Assembly: GCA_021287165.1 (NCBI GenBank)
Contig: JAJTAY010000037.1
Location: 164,211-228,210, forward strand
Direction: 5' to 3'
DNA: 64,000 nucleotides
Source of the DNA: Bacteroidia bacterium
GTDB lineage: Bacteria; Bacteroidota; Bacteroidia; Bacteroidales; F082
Part shown: positions 26,918 to 35,672 of the stretch, piece after piece
How the letters are laid out: each line of letters begins with the position of its first letter
How positions within the stretch are numbered: position 1 is the first letter of the stretch
The notes under the pieces: generated by a model
What the model saw: only the letters and a program-made list of their open reading frames with translations
Told to the model about the DNA's origin: nothing
Databases searched by the model: none
Position numbers and translations under genes: made by a program

Positions 26918-27445
26918 TCACTTACCAACCTTCCCAGTAAACTTTTTCCTGAAGGTTTCCCAGTCGGTAGTCTGATAGGCGTTGCTTCCGAAGAAATGGA
27001 GCACGGGCTCAAACTCCTCGGGCGGGAAATAGCCCGGAACAACCGTGATTACGCGCATTTCTTCGTCCATAAATACGTACGATGGGTACGACATCTTACC
27101 TTGCAGAAGTGTGCGTGCCAGTTCGTGCGAATGCCGGCTGCGCGTTGGATTGCTGTTGACAAATTTCTGCCCCATAAAAGTCACGGTGTCCTTGCGCTCT
27201 GCGTCAAACTTCACTGCATAGAAATTTTTGTTCAGGTATTCTGCAATAACCGGATTTTCGAAGGTGTCTTTATCCATTTTCTTGCACCAGCCGCACCAGT
27301 CGGTGTACATGTCAATGAATATTTTGCGGGGCTTTTGTTCCGCAAGCTTTATCGCTTTTTCAAATGTGTTCCACTGAACGGCTTTTTGTGCAAACGAGGC
27401 AGTTGCAAATAGAAGAATTAGGCTGATAGTCAAAAACTTGTTCAT
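26918..27445 (-). CDS. exported thioredoxin-like protein (CGWC)
   Basis: A 175-residue protein with a signal peptide (about 1-20, ending SFAQ) and a thioredoxin fold of the DUF255/thioredoxin_7 type: KIFIDMYTDWCGWCKKMDKD with the redox pair Cys51/Cys54, then NKNFYAVKFDAE and a cis-proline-like YPSYVFMDEE. It is predicted to act as a periplasmic thiol-disulfide protein. It starts 4 nt after the smpB stop codon, so it is probably co-transcribed with smpB. Confidence 0.85.
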   Translation of the reverse strand: MNKFLTISLILLFATASFAQKAVQWNTFEKAIKLAEQKPRKIFIDMYTDWCGWCKKMDKDTFENPVIAEYLNKNFYAVKFDAERKDTVTFMGQKFVNSNPTRSRHSHELARTLLQGKMSYPSYVFMDEEMRVITVVPGYFPPEEFEPVLHFFGSNAYQTTDWETFRKKFTGKVGK

Positions 27446-27449
27446 TAGT

Positions 27450-27911
27450 TTAGTATTTTGAGGCTTGTTCTATTTCGCGTTTGATGTCGCGACTTTTCAG
27501 GTCTTCGCGCTTGTCGTAGTGATGTTTGCCTTTGGCAAGGGCTATTTCGAGCTTGGCTCGTCCGTTATCGTCGATAAACAGGGTCAGGGGGATGATGGTG
27601 AATCCTTTTTCCTTCACCTTGGTCGAAAGTTTTTTCAGTTCCCGACGGTTGAGCAGCAGTTTTCGCTCGCGCTTGGGCTCGTGGTTGTTGTAGGTGCCAT
27701 GGCTGTATTCGGCTATGTGCATCTCGCGGACAAAGAGTTCATGGCCGCCAAACCCGCAATAGGCATCGTTTAGGTTCACCTTTCCGTCGCGTATGCTCTT
27801 GATCTCGGTGCCTGTGAGCACTATCCCCGCGATAAGCTTTTCGACTACAAAATATTCGAAAGAAGCCCTGCGGTTCTTAATGCTTATTTTCGGTTTGTCC
27901 TTCTCTTTCAT
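27450..27911 (-). CDS. smpB: SsrA-binding protein SmpB
   Basis: A 153-residue SmpB, the partner of tmRNA in rescuing stalled ribosomes. Family motifs are IKNRRASFEYFV, GIVLTGTEIKSIR, NLNDAYCGF, HGTYNNHEPKRERKLLL and the C-terminal basic tail KGKHHYDKREDLKSRD. The ATG at 27911 was chosen because the preceding in-frame residues are not family-like and overlap the promoter. The promoter box TATCTTTG ends only 7 nt before this ATG, so the leader would be almost absent. The tmRNA gene is not in the window. Confidence 0.95.
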   Translation of the reverse strand: MKEKDKPKISIKNRRASFEYFVVEKLIAGIVLTGTEIKSIRDGKVNLNDAYCGFGGHELFVREMHIAEYSHGTYNNHEPKRERKLLLNRRELKKLSTKVKEKGFTIIPLTLFIDDNGRAKLEIALAKGKHHYDKREDLKSRDIKREIEQASKY

Positions 27912-27918
27912 AGCCGTG

Positions 27919-27926
27919 CAAAGATA
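27919..27926 (-). promoter_or_regulatory. -7 promoter element of smpB
   Basis: On the minus strand TATCTTTG matches TAnnTTTG exactly and ends 7 nt before the smpB ATG. Confidence 0.6.
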
Positions 27927-27977
27927 AGCGTTTCTTACGGAGTGGTCGGAAAGGCCTGACCAGCGAAACACTTCAAC

Positions 27978-28010
27978 AAAAAAGGCTGCCCCGCTAAGGA
28001 GGACAGCCCC
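27978..28010 (-). terminator. terminator of the 28-37.6 kb minus-strand cluster
   Basis: Read on the minus strand, GGCTGTCC pairs with GGGCAGCC (one mismatch), followed by six T residues. It lies 22 nt after the alpha/beta-hydrolase stop codon. Confidence 0.7.
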
Positions 28011-28032
28011 GTTTTGATTGTTGTTCAGCGTA

Positions 28033-29046
28033 TTATTTAATGAATTCTTTCACAGCTTTGTTGAATGTTTCATATCCTTCGAACTGTACAAAGTGTCCGG
28101 TTTGAGGAATCATCACCAACTGGCTGTTTTTGATGCGTTTATGTCCGTTTTCCGCTATGTCGCGCGTGCGACCGGGATTAAGGAAACGGTTGGGGATCAG
28201 GTTGTCGTTTTCGCCGAAAATGATGAGCGTGGGCTTGTTTATTTTATTGAGGAATGGCAGTACAGGCTCATCCACCATACCGTTAACGCTCTGAACCACA
28301 GCGTAGCAATAAGCGTCAAAGTCGGCGGCGTGGCGCATCATGATGCGGTCGGTAATCATGAACTCCGCCTCGGCAGGCACGCGATAAAAGTTATAGTACA
28401 GGTTGTTCTGTATGTCGTCAACGGGCGTCTTTTTCACCCCGTCGAGGGTCATTACATTTCTGAACCACTGTTTTTGTCCTTTGGTGAACGACTCGAAACC
28501 TGCCGGCGCGGCAAGAATCAGTCCCTGAACTTTCTCAGGATGATATAGCGACATCACCATGGCAATCTGACCGCCCATGCTGTGACCACCAATCCAGGCT
28601 TTTTCAAGCTTCAGGTGATCCATGAGTTTCACAATGGCCGAAGCATACCAGGTCATGCTTCCGGGATGAGGCATTTTGCCCGATTTGCCATAGCCCGGCA
28701 GGTCGATGGCTATAACCCTGTAGTCTTTGGCAAGCTCGGGAATGTTCCTGTTCCAGGCTTTGAGGTAGCTTCCAAGTCCGTGGATCAGGATAATGGTCTT
28801 CTCGGCCGGAAGGTTTTTGTTGCCTTCGTCCACATAAGCAATCATGAGATCGGCAGCCAGTTGCGCCTTATGCACTTTGAAAGGATATTCCAGTTCGTCG
28901 AAACTGCTGATTCGGGGTAAATTGGCATACGGGTTTATGCGCTTGGTCTTTTCTCCGGTCATGGCATGGATGTTTTGCTGACTGAGCAGTACAACAACAA
29001 TCAGGCTGATTAGCTGCAGTGCTACTATGTTTTTTCTGGTTTTCAT
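28033..29046 (-). CDS. exported alpha/beta-hydrolase
   Basis: A 337-residue alpha/beta-hydrolase-fold protein with an N-terminal hydrophobic signal or anchor (about 5-28). The oxyanion region is TIILIHGLGSYLKAW, the nucleophile elbow is GGHSMGGQ, the acid is in IIFGENDNLIP, and the His is in PQTGHFVQFE. It resembles esterases, lipases and meta-cleavage-type hydrolases. It is the last gene of an eight-gene minus-strand cluster with an outer-membrane barrel, a symporter, an acyl-CoA ligase and beta-oxidation-type enzymes. That suggests it cleaves an ester in the envelope to release an acid for uptake; this is inferred from context. An upstream TTG was rejected in favour of this ATG. Confidence 0.82.
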   Translation of the reverse strand: MKTRKNIVALQLISLIVVVLLSQQNIHAMTGEKTKRINPYANLPRISSFDELEYPFKVHKAQLAADLMIAYVDEGNKNLPAEKTIILIHGLGSYLKAWNRNIPELAKDYRVIAIDLPGYGKSGKMPHPGSMTWYASAIVKLMDHLKLEKAWIGGHSMGGQIAMVMSLYHPEKVQGLILAAPAGFESFTKGQKQWFRNVMTLDGVKKTPVDDIQNNLYYNFYRVPAEAEFMITDRIMMRHAADFDAYCYAVVQSVNGMVDEPVLPFLNKINKPTLIIFGENDNLIPNRFLNPGRTRDIAENGHKRIKNSQLVMIPQTGHFVQFEGYETFNKAVKEFIK

Positions 29047-29064
29047 GGCTTGCAATATTAAGGG

Positions 29065-30648
29065 TTAGAACATCAACCATTTGAATACCAAAAAACTTGT
29101 CCAGGGGTTTACAGGGCGTTGTCCCGGTGTGCCGCCATTGATGGGTGCACTGTAGCGCTGGTCGGCGCTGTCGTAAAAATTGCCCAGCCACATATGAGCG
29201 GTGTGCCATTCGATGCTCATATAGGTTCCGGGGTTGTAAACCAAAGCCATATTGGCTTCCGTGCCAATGTGATAGCCTCCGGCCGATGGTTTTACGTTGG
29301 CAAAAGCCAGAGCTCCTCCAAGTCGTCCGATAAATTTGTGTGGAACAAAGGCCTTCGAGAGGGTGGTGGTGGCTGCACTGAGTCCGTATCCCATATTCGA
29401 AATATCGGAAATAGCAGGGGTGAAACGGTTCACAACATTGCCGTGAGGCATAAGAATGTATGCTCCGCTGCTGATAAAAATCGCTCCCGGGCCGCCCCAG
29501 GTATTGGCGGTCATCACCCCGCTGTATTTCTTGTCATCAAGGCCGTCCTTGTCGCCGCTGGTGTAAAGCAGGTCAAGCTTGACGATATCCTCAGTGGTTT
29601 GCCCGTAGCGATAAATTCCTTTCAGGTTGGCACCAAATCCACCGATACTTGCGCCTTTTTCCCAATTGCCGCTTTTAAGCACATCAGCACGGCCAAGATT
29701 GTAATTGAAGAAACCGGTTACGGAAATTGGGTCGGCCATCAGGTCGAGGTTTCGGCTGAAATAAGTGCCCAGCCAAACTATATCTGCTTTGTAGGGCACC
29801 GGCCCAAATTTGAATTTGAAGGTGCCGTTATGGTCGGCCAATAGGGAATTAAGTCCTTGGCCGAGAATGGAAACGCCTCCCTTACCTGAAGCACGGTCGC
29901 GAACATAATTGGCCGAAACGCCCAGCTTCCACAAAGGGCTCAGGCTTCGATCGGCCATAAATTCGAACATATTCACGTCGTCGTCGCGGAAAATATCGTT
30001 TTCGTAATACTTGTAGAAACCAAGTTTATAGCGGCCAAAATCCCTGTCGTGACGGATGGTGATGCCGGCGGCGTCGGTTCCGTAATATGCCAGGCGGTAA
30101 GCGCTCTGCGTCATTTTATCGAACAAGGTGCGATAGGGGTTGAATGGGGTGTCGAACATACGCTGTAGTCCGATATTGACGGCCCAGCCGGTTTTAGGAA
30201 TAAGCTCGAGCTCAATATTTTGCGTTTGAATGTTTACCTGGTCAGCCGATATGGCAGAGCCAAGATTTCCTCCCACACCATAGGAAGCGTCGCCGTAGGT
30301 CCAGTCGATCTCGAAAGAGGCTCTGAGGATAGCTTTACCGTCGAAAAGACTTGGCTGATAAATAAAAAACGGAATGATGCGTTGTTCGAGATAGAGCGCC
30401 GTGGCAGTATCGGAAGTGGTGGTGCTGTTGGCCCCGAAAAGGCGTCCAATCACCTGCCCGCGCAGAAACTCGTTCTGAGGATAAAAATTTGATGCCACAC
30501 CCTGATTGATAAAAAAAGCCAGAAACTGGAACTCTTTGTTCGCCTTTTCGGGCACAAGCTGCTGAAAATATGGCGTGCCGGGATTTTGCGACAGGCCTTG
30601 CAGACTCAGGGCTAACATCAGAAAAAATATTGTGTAGATCCTTTTCAT
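29065..30648 (-). CDS. outer-membrane beta-barrel protein (porin-like)
   Basis: A 527-residue exported protein (signal peptide about 1-20, ending GLSQ). Regular alternation of aromatic and small or polar residues, with charged turns, indicates a large outer-membrane beta-barrel (for example WAVNIGLQRMFDTPFNPYR, YKLGFYKYYENDIFRDDDVN, ADIVWLGTYFSRNLDLMADP), and it ends in a C-terminal Phe (FKWLMF), as barrels often do. It has no plug domain, so it is porin-like rather than TonB-dependent. The alpha/beta-hydrolase gene begins 18 nt downstream. The substrate is unknown; the cluster suggests a hydrophobic or carboxylic compound. Confidence 0.7.
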   Translation of the reverse strand: MKRIYTIFFLMLALSLQGLSQNPGTPYFQQLVPEKANKEFQFLAFFINQGVASNFYPQNEFLRGQVIGRLFGANSTTTSDTATALYLEQRIIPFFIYQPSLFDGKAILRASFEIDWTYGDASYGVGGNLGSAISADQVNIQTQNIELELIPKTGWAVNIGLQRMFDTPFNPYRTLFDKMTQSAYRLAYYGTDAAGITIRHDRDFGRYKLGFYKYYENDIFRDDDVNMFEFMADRSLSPLWKLGVSANYVRDRASGKGGVSILGQGLNSLLADHNGTFKFKFGPVPYKADIVWLGTYFSRNLDLMADPISVTGFFNYNLGRADVLKSGNWEKGASIGGFGANLKGIYRYGQTTEDIVKLDLLYTSGDKDGLDDKKYSGVMTANTWGGPGAIFISSGAYILMPHGNVVNRFTPAISDISNMGYGLSAATTTLSKAFVPHKFIGRLGGALAFANVKPSAGGYHIGTEANMALVYNPGTYMSIEWHTAHMWLGNFYDSADQRYSAPINGGTPGQRPVNPWTSFLVFKWLMF

Positions 30649-30688
30649 CTCCTGAGTTTTGGTTTGTTTAAAACATTGACAAAATCAG

Positions 30689-30714
30689 CCGGGACGGCCG
30701 TCGGGCCGTCCCGG
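30689..30714. terminator. strong GC-rich hairpin
   Basis: A perfect 11-bp stem CCGGGACGGCC/GGCCGTCCCGG with a GTCG loop lies between the surface lipoprotein gene and the barrel gene. On the minus strand it is followed by CTGATTTTG, only a weak T run, so it may act as a partial terminator or an mRNA-stabilising hairpin inside the cluster. Confidence 0.6.
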
Positions 30715-30753
30715 AACTGTTTTCAGGAATATCCCCGCAATGGGGTATGAGGA

Positions 30754-31578
30754 TTAATTCATCTTGATGTAGGTCTGAATGTTGAGGTTGCCAAATGCCC
30801 CTCCGCTGGTGCTTCCAAAGCCACCGGCTGCAGTAGGCGGGGTAACGCCGGGAATCTGCGGTTCGGTTTGGGCAATCTCATACTTCATCGTAATGGGTGT
30901 GCCGGCAAAAACCTTGAAGATACCTTGTGACTTCAGGCTTGTAGGCTGCGACTGATTGACCACAATGTCCCAAATATCATTCGAGGTGGTCTTGGTCTGG
31001 GTGAAGGTACCAGTAAGCGTGTTCTTTGCGCCGCCGGAGAATGATTCAACGGTGTAGGTATTGTTGGCACGGAATTCTGCATAAATCGAGTCGATGCCAA
31101 GATTGATCAGAATAGGAGCCACATTGGCGCGCGAAGAATACCAGCGTCCGATGATGCCCAGCTCACGAAGGTTAACCGATTTCGACTCGGTGGTTGGCAT
31201 GGCTGCTCCGGCTGCATTATAGATGGAAGTAGCCGTTTTTGGGGTGATGGTGATCACTTCCTGTCCGTTGGCAACACCACCATGGGTAAAGGTAAAGGTT
31301 GCAGTGCTTGCTCCGGGCGTGTGAGCAACGGTGTAGGAACCTGCAGTAGCAGTACCTCCGGCCATGCTGACATTGAATGAGTTGGCATCGAGGGCGCCTG
31401 TTTTGTCATCCTTGCTGTAAACGCCTTCCGAGAATACCAGTGTGGCGGTTTTGTTGTCGTCCGAAAGCGTCAGCTCAAGCATAGTGGCTGGTTTGGCCGG
31501 ATCGTCTTTCTTGCATGCAGTAAAGGATGCTGCAATCGCCAGAAACAGCGCGAAGATTGAAATTACTCTGTTGTTCAT
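30754..31578 (-). CDS. surface lipoprotein with Ig-like domain
   Basis: A 274-residue lipoprotein with lipobox Cys22 (SFTAC) followed by KKDDP, fitting the surface-export signal of Bacteroidota lipoproteins. Residues about 30-130 resemble an Ig-like/calx-beta-type domain (LELTLSDDNKTATLVFSEGV; TFTFTHGGVANGQEVITIT). The C-terminal half looks like a lipocalin-like beta domain (GIIGRWYSSRANVAPILI; NTYTVESFSGGAKNTLTGTF) and ends in a Gly-rich segment. No enzyme motif was seen. As part of the minus-strand cluster with a porin-like barrel, it may capture substrate at the surface. Confidence 0.72.
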   Translation of the reverse strand: MNNRVISIFALFLAIAASFTACKKDDPAKPATMLELTLSDDNKTATLVFSEGVYSKDDKTGALDANSFNVSMAGGTATAGSYTVAHTPGASTATFTFTHGGVANGQEVITITPKTATSIYNAAGAAMPTTESKSVNLRELGIIGRWYSSRANVAPILINLGIDSIYAEFRANNTYTVESFSGGAKNTLTGTFTQTKTTSNDIWDIVVNQSQPTSLKSQGIFKVFAGTPITMKYEIAQTEPQIPGVTPPTAAGGFGSTSGGAFGNLNIQTYIKMN

Positions 31579-31615
31579 TTGTTGATTGATTTAAGGTTAA
31601 TAGAATGATGAATTA

Positions 31616-33127
31616 TTACTTTTCAAGTTGCGTCATGGTGCGTAATTTTTTTCTGTCGATCTTGCCTGCATCGTTTTTTGGCAGAGCGTCCAGAAAAATA
31701 AACTGCCTTGGTACTTTGTACTTTGCAAGATGCTGCAGGGCATAGGCTTTGAGTTCTTCCTCATTAGGCCCAAAACCCTCTCTGAGTTTGACAAAAGCCA
31801 AACCTGCCTCACCCCATTTTTCGTCAGGAACGCCGATAATGGCTACTTCGTCAACGGTCGTGTGCTGCCGCAGGCGATGTTCCACCTCCGCCGGATAAAC
31901 GTTTTCCGCGCCTGAGATGTACATGTTCTTGATGCGGTCAACAACGTATAGATAGCCTTCCTCGTCGGCGCGCACAAGATCCCCTGTCCTGAACCAACCA
32001 TCCACTATCGTCTCGGCTGTGGCCTCCGGATTTTGCCAGTAACCTGGCGTAACCGTTGGTCCTTTCAGCAAAAGCTCGCCTGGAACATTGGCCGGCTGAT
32101 CGTTTCCATGTTCGTCAACAATTCTGGTTTCGTAATAAAAATTTGGCTTGCCAATCGAACCTTGCTTCCTGATGGCATCCTCATGGCTCAGCGAAGTAAC
32201 ATTTGGGCCAACCTCCGTAAGGCCGTAGCCCTGACGTATTAGTATTCCTTTGTGGTGCCATAGCTCGATGAGCGGGATGGGCATGGCCTCCCCACCTACT
32301 ATGAAATAGCGCAGCCTCTCAAGTTTAAGCTGCTCAAACTGGGGTTCTTCGGCCAACATTTTCAGCATAGTCGGCACAGCCCACCAAATGGTCATGCCAA
32401 AATCTTCGAGCGCGTTGAGCACGTCGCGTGCGTCGAACTTGCGCATCAGCAGGGTAAAGGCTCCATGATGCCAGAAAGGTGTAAGGAGCACGTTCCAGCT
32501 TCCGGTGTGAAACGATGGCGCACAGTTGAGCGAACGGTCTTCCGAAGTGAGGTCTAGTCGCAGCGAGGTGTTTATGCTGTTCCAGAGCAACATCTGATGG
32601 GTGTAGATGCTGCCTTTGGGAAAAGCCGTTGTTCCGGAGGTGTAAATGAGAAATACCGGGTCATTGCCTTCGAGCGTAGCATTCACAAAATGAACTTGTT
32701 TGCCTGACAGCAGGGCTTCGTCGTTCATGCTTGCCAGTGTTTCCATGCTTATCATAGTAGCCGGAAGGCTGTTGCAGGCCAGAAGCTTATCTTCAAACTT
32801 TGTGTCGTAAACAATTGCCATGGGAGCGCAGTTGCTGAGCATATAATCCAGCTCTGCGGGAGTGAGCCGGTAGTTGAGCGGAACCAGAATGATACCGGTT
32901 TTCTGAGCCATCCCAAAAAGTACGGCAAGTTCCAAAGAATTTTCAGCTAAGATGGCAAGCCGGTCACCTTTGCCCAGCTTCAGGGTTTTGCTGCAAAAGT
33001 GAGCGTTGTACTGCGCGAGCAGATCAAGCTGTTTCCAGCTCAGTTTGCGGCCCGTCTCAAATTCCTCGAGCGCAATGGCGTTGGGCTTATAAATGGCCCA
33101 GCGCGATGTCCAGTCGAAAATATTCAT
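31616..33127 (-). CDS. AMP-forming acyl-CoA synthetase
   Basis: A 503-residue member of the ANL superfamily, which activates a carboxylic acid with ATP and CoA. The P-loop-like motif IYTSGTTAFPKGSIYTH, YGLTEVGPN (A5), GWFRTGDLVRADEEGYLYVVD (A7) and RIKNMYISGAENVYP (A8) are intact, as is the C-terminal catalytic Lys motif PKNDAGKIDRKKLR. Sequence alone does not separate medium-chain, long-chain and aromatic ligases. Its start overlaps the 3' end of the sodium:solute symporter gene by 4 nt, strongly suggesting that the acid carried in is activated at once. Confidence 0.9.
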   Translation of the reverse strand: MNIFDWTSRWAIYKPNAIALEEFETGRKLSWKQLDLLAQYNAHFCSKTLKLGKGDRLAILAENSLELAVLFGMAQKTGIILVPLNYRLTPAELDYMLSNCAPMAIVYDTKFEDKLLACNSLPATMISMETLASMNDEALLSGKQVHFVNATLEGNDPVFLIYTSGTTAFPKGSIYTHQMLLWNSINTSLRLDLTSEDRSLNCAPSFHTGSWNVLLTPFWHHGAFTLLMRKFDARDVLNALEDFGMTIWWAVPTMLKMLAEEPQFEQLKLERLRYFIVGGEAMPIPLIELWHHKGILIRQGYGLTEVGPNVTSLSHEDAIRKQGSIGKPNFYYETRIVDEHGNDQPANVPGELLLKGPTVTPGYWQNPEATAETIVDGWFRTGDLVRADEEGYLYVVDRIKNMYISGAENVYPAEVEHRLRQHTTVDEVAIIGVPDEKWGEAGLAFVKLREGFGPNEEELKAYALQHLAKYKVPRQFIFLDALPKNDAGKIDRKKLRTMTQLEK

Positions 33128-34662
33128 CTATTTAACTTACTCACTCTTAATAAGATAAATCCAATAAAACTCGAAACGACAATGGCCGATGAACTGGCGA
33201 TAGCCGGATTGCGAACAGGCCCTTGCAGGAACTTGGTGAAAAAGCCCATCTCCCAGCCTAATTGTTCAACGCCTAGGGGTAATAGGTAGTAAACGCCAAA
33301 ATGCACGAGAATTGCCGTTATGGATGCTGCGAATGGCACCCAGGCTTTTACATCTTTGACAAAGATACCGAAAATGACTGGAATGAATGCCGCACTGAAG
33401 TAGGCGTAAACGCCGTTTTGTGCAAAGATGCCCACGCTTAGCTTTGGGGCGGTTAACTGCTTGTTCGACAGATAAATGGTTATCAGGGCCATCCCGACAA
33501 TCGCCAAACGGTTTACCATAACGAGTTTACTTTCGGGCAGCCTCTTGCCAAGCAGCGGCTTCAGCAGATCGGAGGTAATGGTGGTCGATACCGACTGCAC
33601 CAGCCCTTCCAGTGTCGACATGCCCGCGGCAATCAGACCAAGAATTACAAACAAGCCTGCCACCAATGCCAGCGGACTGCCCGCGTAAACAGCACGCACA
33701 TAGGCAGGGATAATGCCATCGTTGGGAAGCGCCTTGCCGTTGAAGCTTAGGTCGGGGAATGTAAGCCTGGCATACAATCCTGCAATAACGACCGCAAAGA
33801 ACAGCAGTTCAACGATCACGGCCGTAACGAGAAACTTGTTTACATCGCTTTCTCTTTTCAGCAGCAGCGAACGGGTGATGATGTGTGGCTGAACAACGAT
33901 GGCAATACCAACAACCACCTGGGCAAAAATGATTTCATAAAAGTCGCGGAAAAGCGGACTGTTGGGATTCGTCGGCTTCACCAGCTGAGGGTCGATGGCG
34001 GCCAGCTTCGAAAAGAAATTGCCAATACCATCTTTAAAATGATCGTAACCGCTGCCGATAAGAAGAATGGCAACAACAATCATAATTGCAGCCTGTATGG
34101 TATTGGTGTAAACCATGCTGTTGGCCCCGCCGAACATCATATAGCCGAAAACGAAGACCACAATGCTGAGCATAACGATGGTTTCGTTAAGCTGAAGGGC
34201 TGACGAAAGTACTTTGGTGAGTGCTACCACAATGAGCACAATAAATGTAATAAGCAACAGCGCCAGTACGCCCATGGCCAGGGCAAAAGGTCTGCTGTTG
34301 TAGCGCGAGCCTATCCACTGCGCAAGTGTCAGGGCTTTCACAGTTTGACCGTAGCGCCTGAAGCTTTTGGTGAGCAGCACAAGCGAGGTAACCGCGGCCA
34401 GAGGTAACGCAATGGCATAGCTGATGACGCCCGAAACCCCAAAGTTTGCTATGAAGCCCGGGTTAATGACAAATGTTGCGGCGCTGGTCATCGAAGCGGC
34501 CAATGAGAGGCCCACGGCTACAGGCGAAAACACCACGCTTCCTAGGGCGTAATCACTCAGGCTGCGGGTTTGACGTGCTCCGCGAAACACAAGATAGAGC
34601 AGGCCTGCCATATAAAGCAGCACCAAAATCCAGGCTCCCGTAGTTTGTGCGTTGGCTTCCAT
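33124..34662 (-). CDS. sodium:solute symporter (SSS family)
   Basis: A 512-residue membrane protein with about 13 hydrophobic segments and the SSS-family signature regions VGLSLAASMTSAATFVINPG, AQWIGSRYNSRPF and GLIAAGMSTLEGLVQSVSTT. Family members move sugars, proline, pantothenate, acetate or other monocarboxylates with sodium. The tight coupling with an acyl-CoA synthetase (4-nt overlap) and a thiolase operon favours a carboxylate as cargo, but this is context only. Confidence 0.88.
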   Translation of the reverse strand: MEANAQTTGAWILVLLYMAGLLYLVFRGARQTRSLSDYALGSVVFSPVAVGLSLAASMTSAATFVINPGFIANFGVSGVISYAIALPLAAVTSLVLLTKSFRRYGQTVKALTLAQWIGSRYNSRPFALAMGVLALLLITFIVLIVVALTKVLSSALQLNETIVMLSIVVFVFGYMMFGGANSMVYTNTIQAAIMIVVAILLIGSGYDHFKDGIGNFFSKLAAIDPQLVKPTNPNSPLFRDFYEIIFAQVVVGIAIVVQPHIITRSLLLKRESDVNKFLVTAVIVELLFFAVVIAGLYARLTFPDLSFNGKALPNDGIIPAYVRAVYAGSPLALVAGLFVILGLIAAGMSTLEGLVQSVSTTITSDLLKPLLGKRLPESKLVMVNRLAIVGMALITIYLSNKQLTAPKLSVGIFAQNGVYAYFSAAFIPVIFGIFVKDVKAWVPFAASITAILVHFGVYYLLPLGVEQLGWEMGFFTKFLQGPVRNPAIASSSAIVVSSFIGFILLRVSKLNR

Positions 34663-34665
34663 ACT

Positions 34666-35661
34666 TTAATATCTGAATGCAGCACTTGCGAAGGCTAATC
34701 CGCCACCCGATCCGATGAAATACATCAGGTCGCCCCGTTTAACCTTGCCTTGCAAAATGGTTTGGTGCAGGGCGAATGGTATGCAGGCCGATCCGGTGTA
34801 GCCGTATTTGTGCATTACCGTAGGGGCTTTGGCACGGTCAACGCCCAGCCTGTCCATAGTTTCGCGAATGCTGTTGATGTTAATTTGCGTCAGAAAATAA
34901 TGGTCAACCTCCTCCGGCTGCACGCCGATGCGCGCGTTCAGCTCACGAGCCATCATACTCCACATTTCGGGATTGAGTTCTTTTGGAAATTTGGTAACAA
35001 ATTTCAAAAGCTGGTCTTTATTTTCGATAACCTCAGGGCTTACCGGCTGATTGGTTCCACCGGCGTAAATGCCCATATAGCCGTAATATTCCCCTTTTGT
35101 GATGAGCTGGCTGGCCAGATAGCCCCTGTCGGTATTGCTTTCCGCTTTTAGGATGACAGCTCCTGCACCGTCGGCAAATAGCGTAACGGTCTTTTTGTCG
35201 CTCATATTCAGGTATTTACTCATGGCGTAGGCTCCGATCACCATCACCGTGTTGTAATTTTCGTCGGAGCGGATGTATTTTCCACCAAGATCGAGAGCCG
35301 TTACGAATCCTGCACATGCGGTATTCAGGTCGAAGGTGCCGGCCCGGTGCATACCCAGCAAATGCTGAACTTTCGAAGCGGTAGAAGGGGAGATGTACTC
35401 CGGAGTATCGGTTGAAATTACGAGCAGGTCAATCTCTTCCGGCCTGATATTGCCGCGGTTCATGGCATCGCGGGCCGCTTCCACGCAAAGGTCGGCCGTG
35501 CTCTGGTTTTCGCTGCACCAGTGCCTTTCGTATATCTCTACATTTTGTTCGAGCCATTCGCTCACGGGTTCGCCAAGCAGCGTGTCGAAATAGCTGTTTG
35601 GCACCACGCGCTCCGGCGCATACATGCCTGTGGAGTGTATTACTGCATTTCTTGCTTGCAT
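34666..35661 (-). CDS. KAS III (FabH)-like thiolase-fold protein with altered catalytic triad
   Basis: A 331-residue ketoacyl-ACP-synthase-III-like protein. The nucleophilic Cys116 lies in DLNTACAGF, and the C-terminal Gly-rich GSGGGLAFAS loop is present. In FabH the other catalytic residues are His in PHQAN and Asn in GNTSAAS. Here the aligned segments read LTQIN (Thr258 in place of His) and GYTGSAC (Tyr288 in place of Asn). The fold and Cys are intact, but ordinary decarboxylative condensation is therefore doubtful; an acyl-transfer or hydrolytic role is possible. ATG 35661 was preferred to TTG 35670. It lies between fabG-type and symporter genes. Confidence 0.8.
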   Translation of the reverse strand: MQARNAVIHSTGMYAPERVVPNSYFDTLLGEPVSEWLEQNVEIYERHWCSENQSTADLCVEAARDAMNRGNIRPEEIDLLVISTDTPEYISPSTASKVQHLLGMHRAGTFDLNTACAGFVTALDLGGKYIRSDENYNTVMVIGAYAMSKYLNMSDKKTVTLFADGAGAVILKAESNTDRGYLASQLITKGEYYGYMGIYAGGTNQPVSPEVIENKDQLLKFVTKFPKELNPEMWSMMARELNARIGVQPEEVDHYFLTQININSIRETMDRLGVDRAKAPTVMHKYGYTGSACIPFALHQTILQGKVKRGDLMYFIGSGGGLAFASAAFRY

Positions 35662-35672
35662 CGCCAACAATG

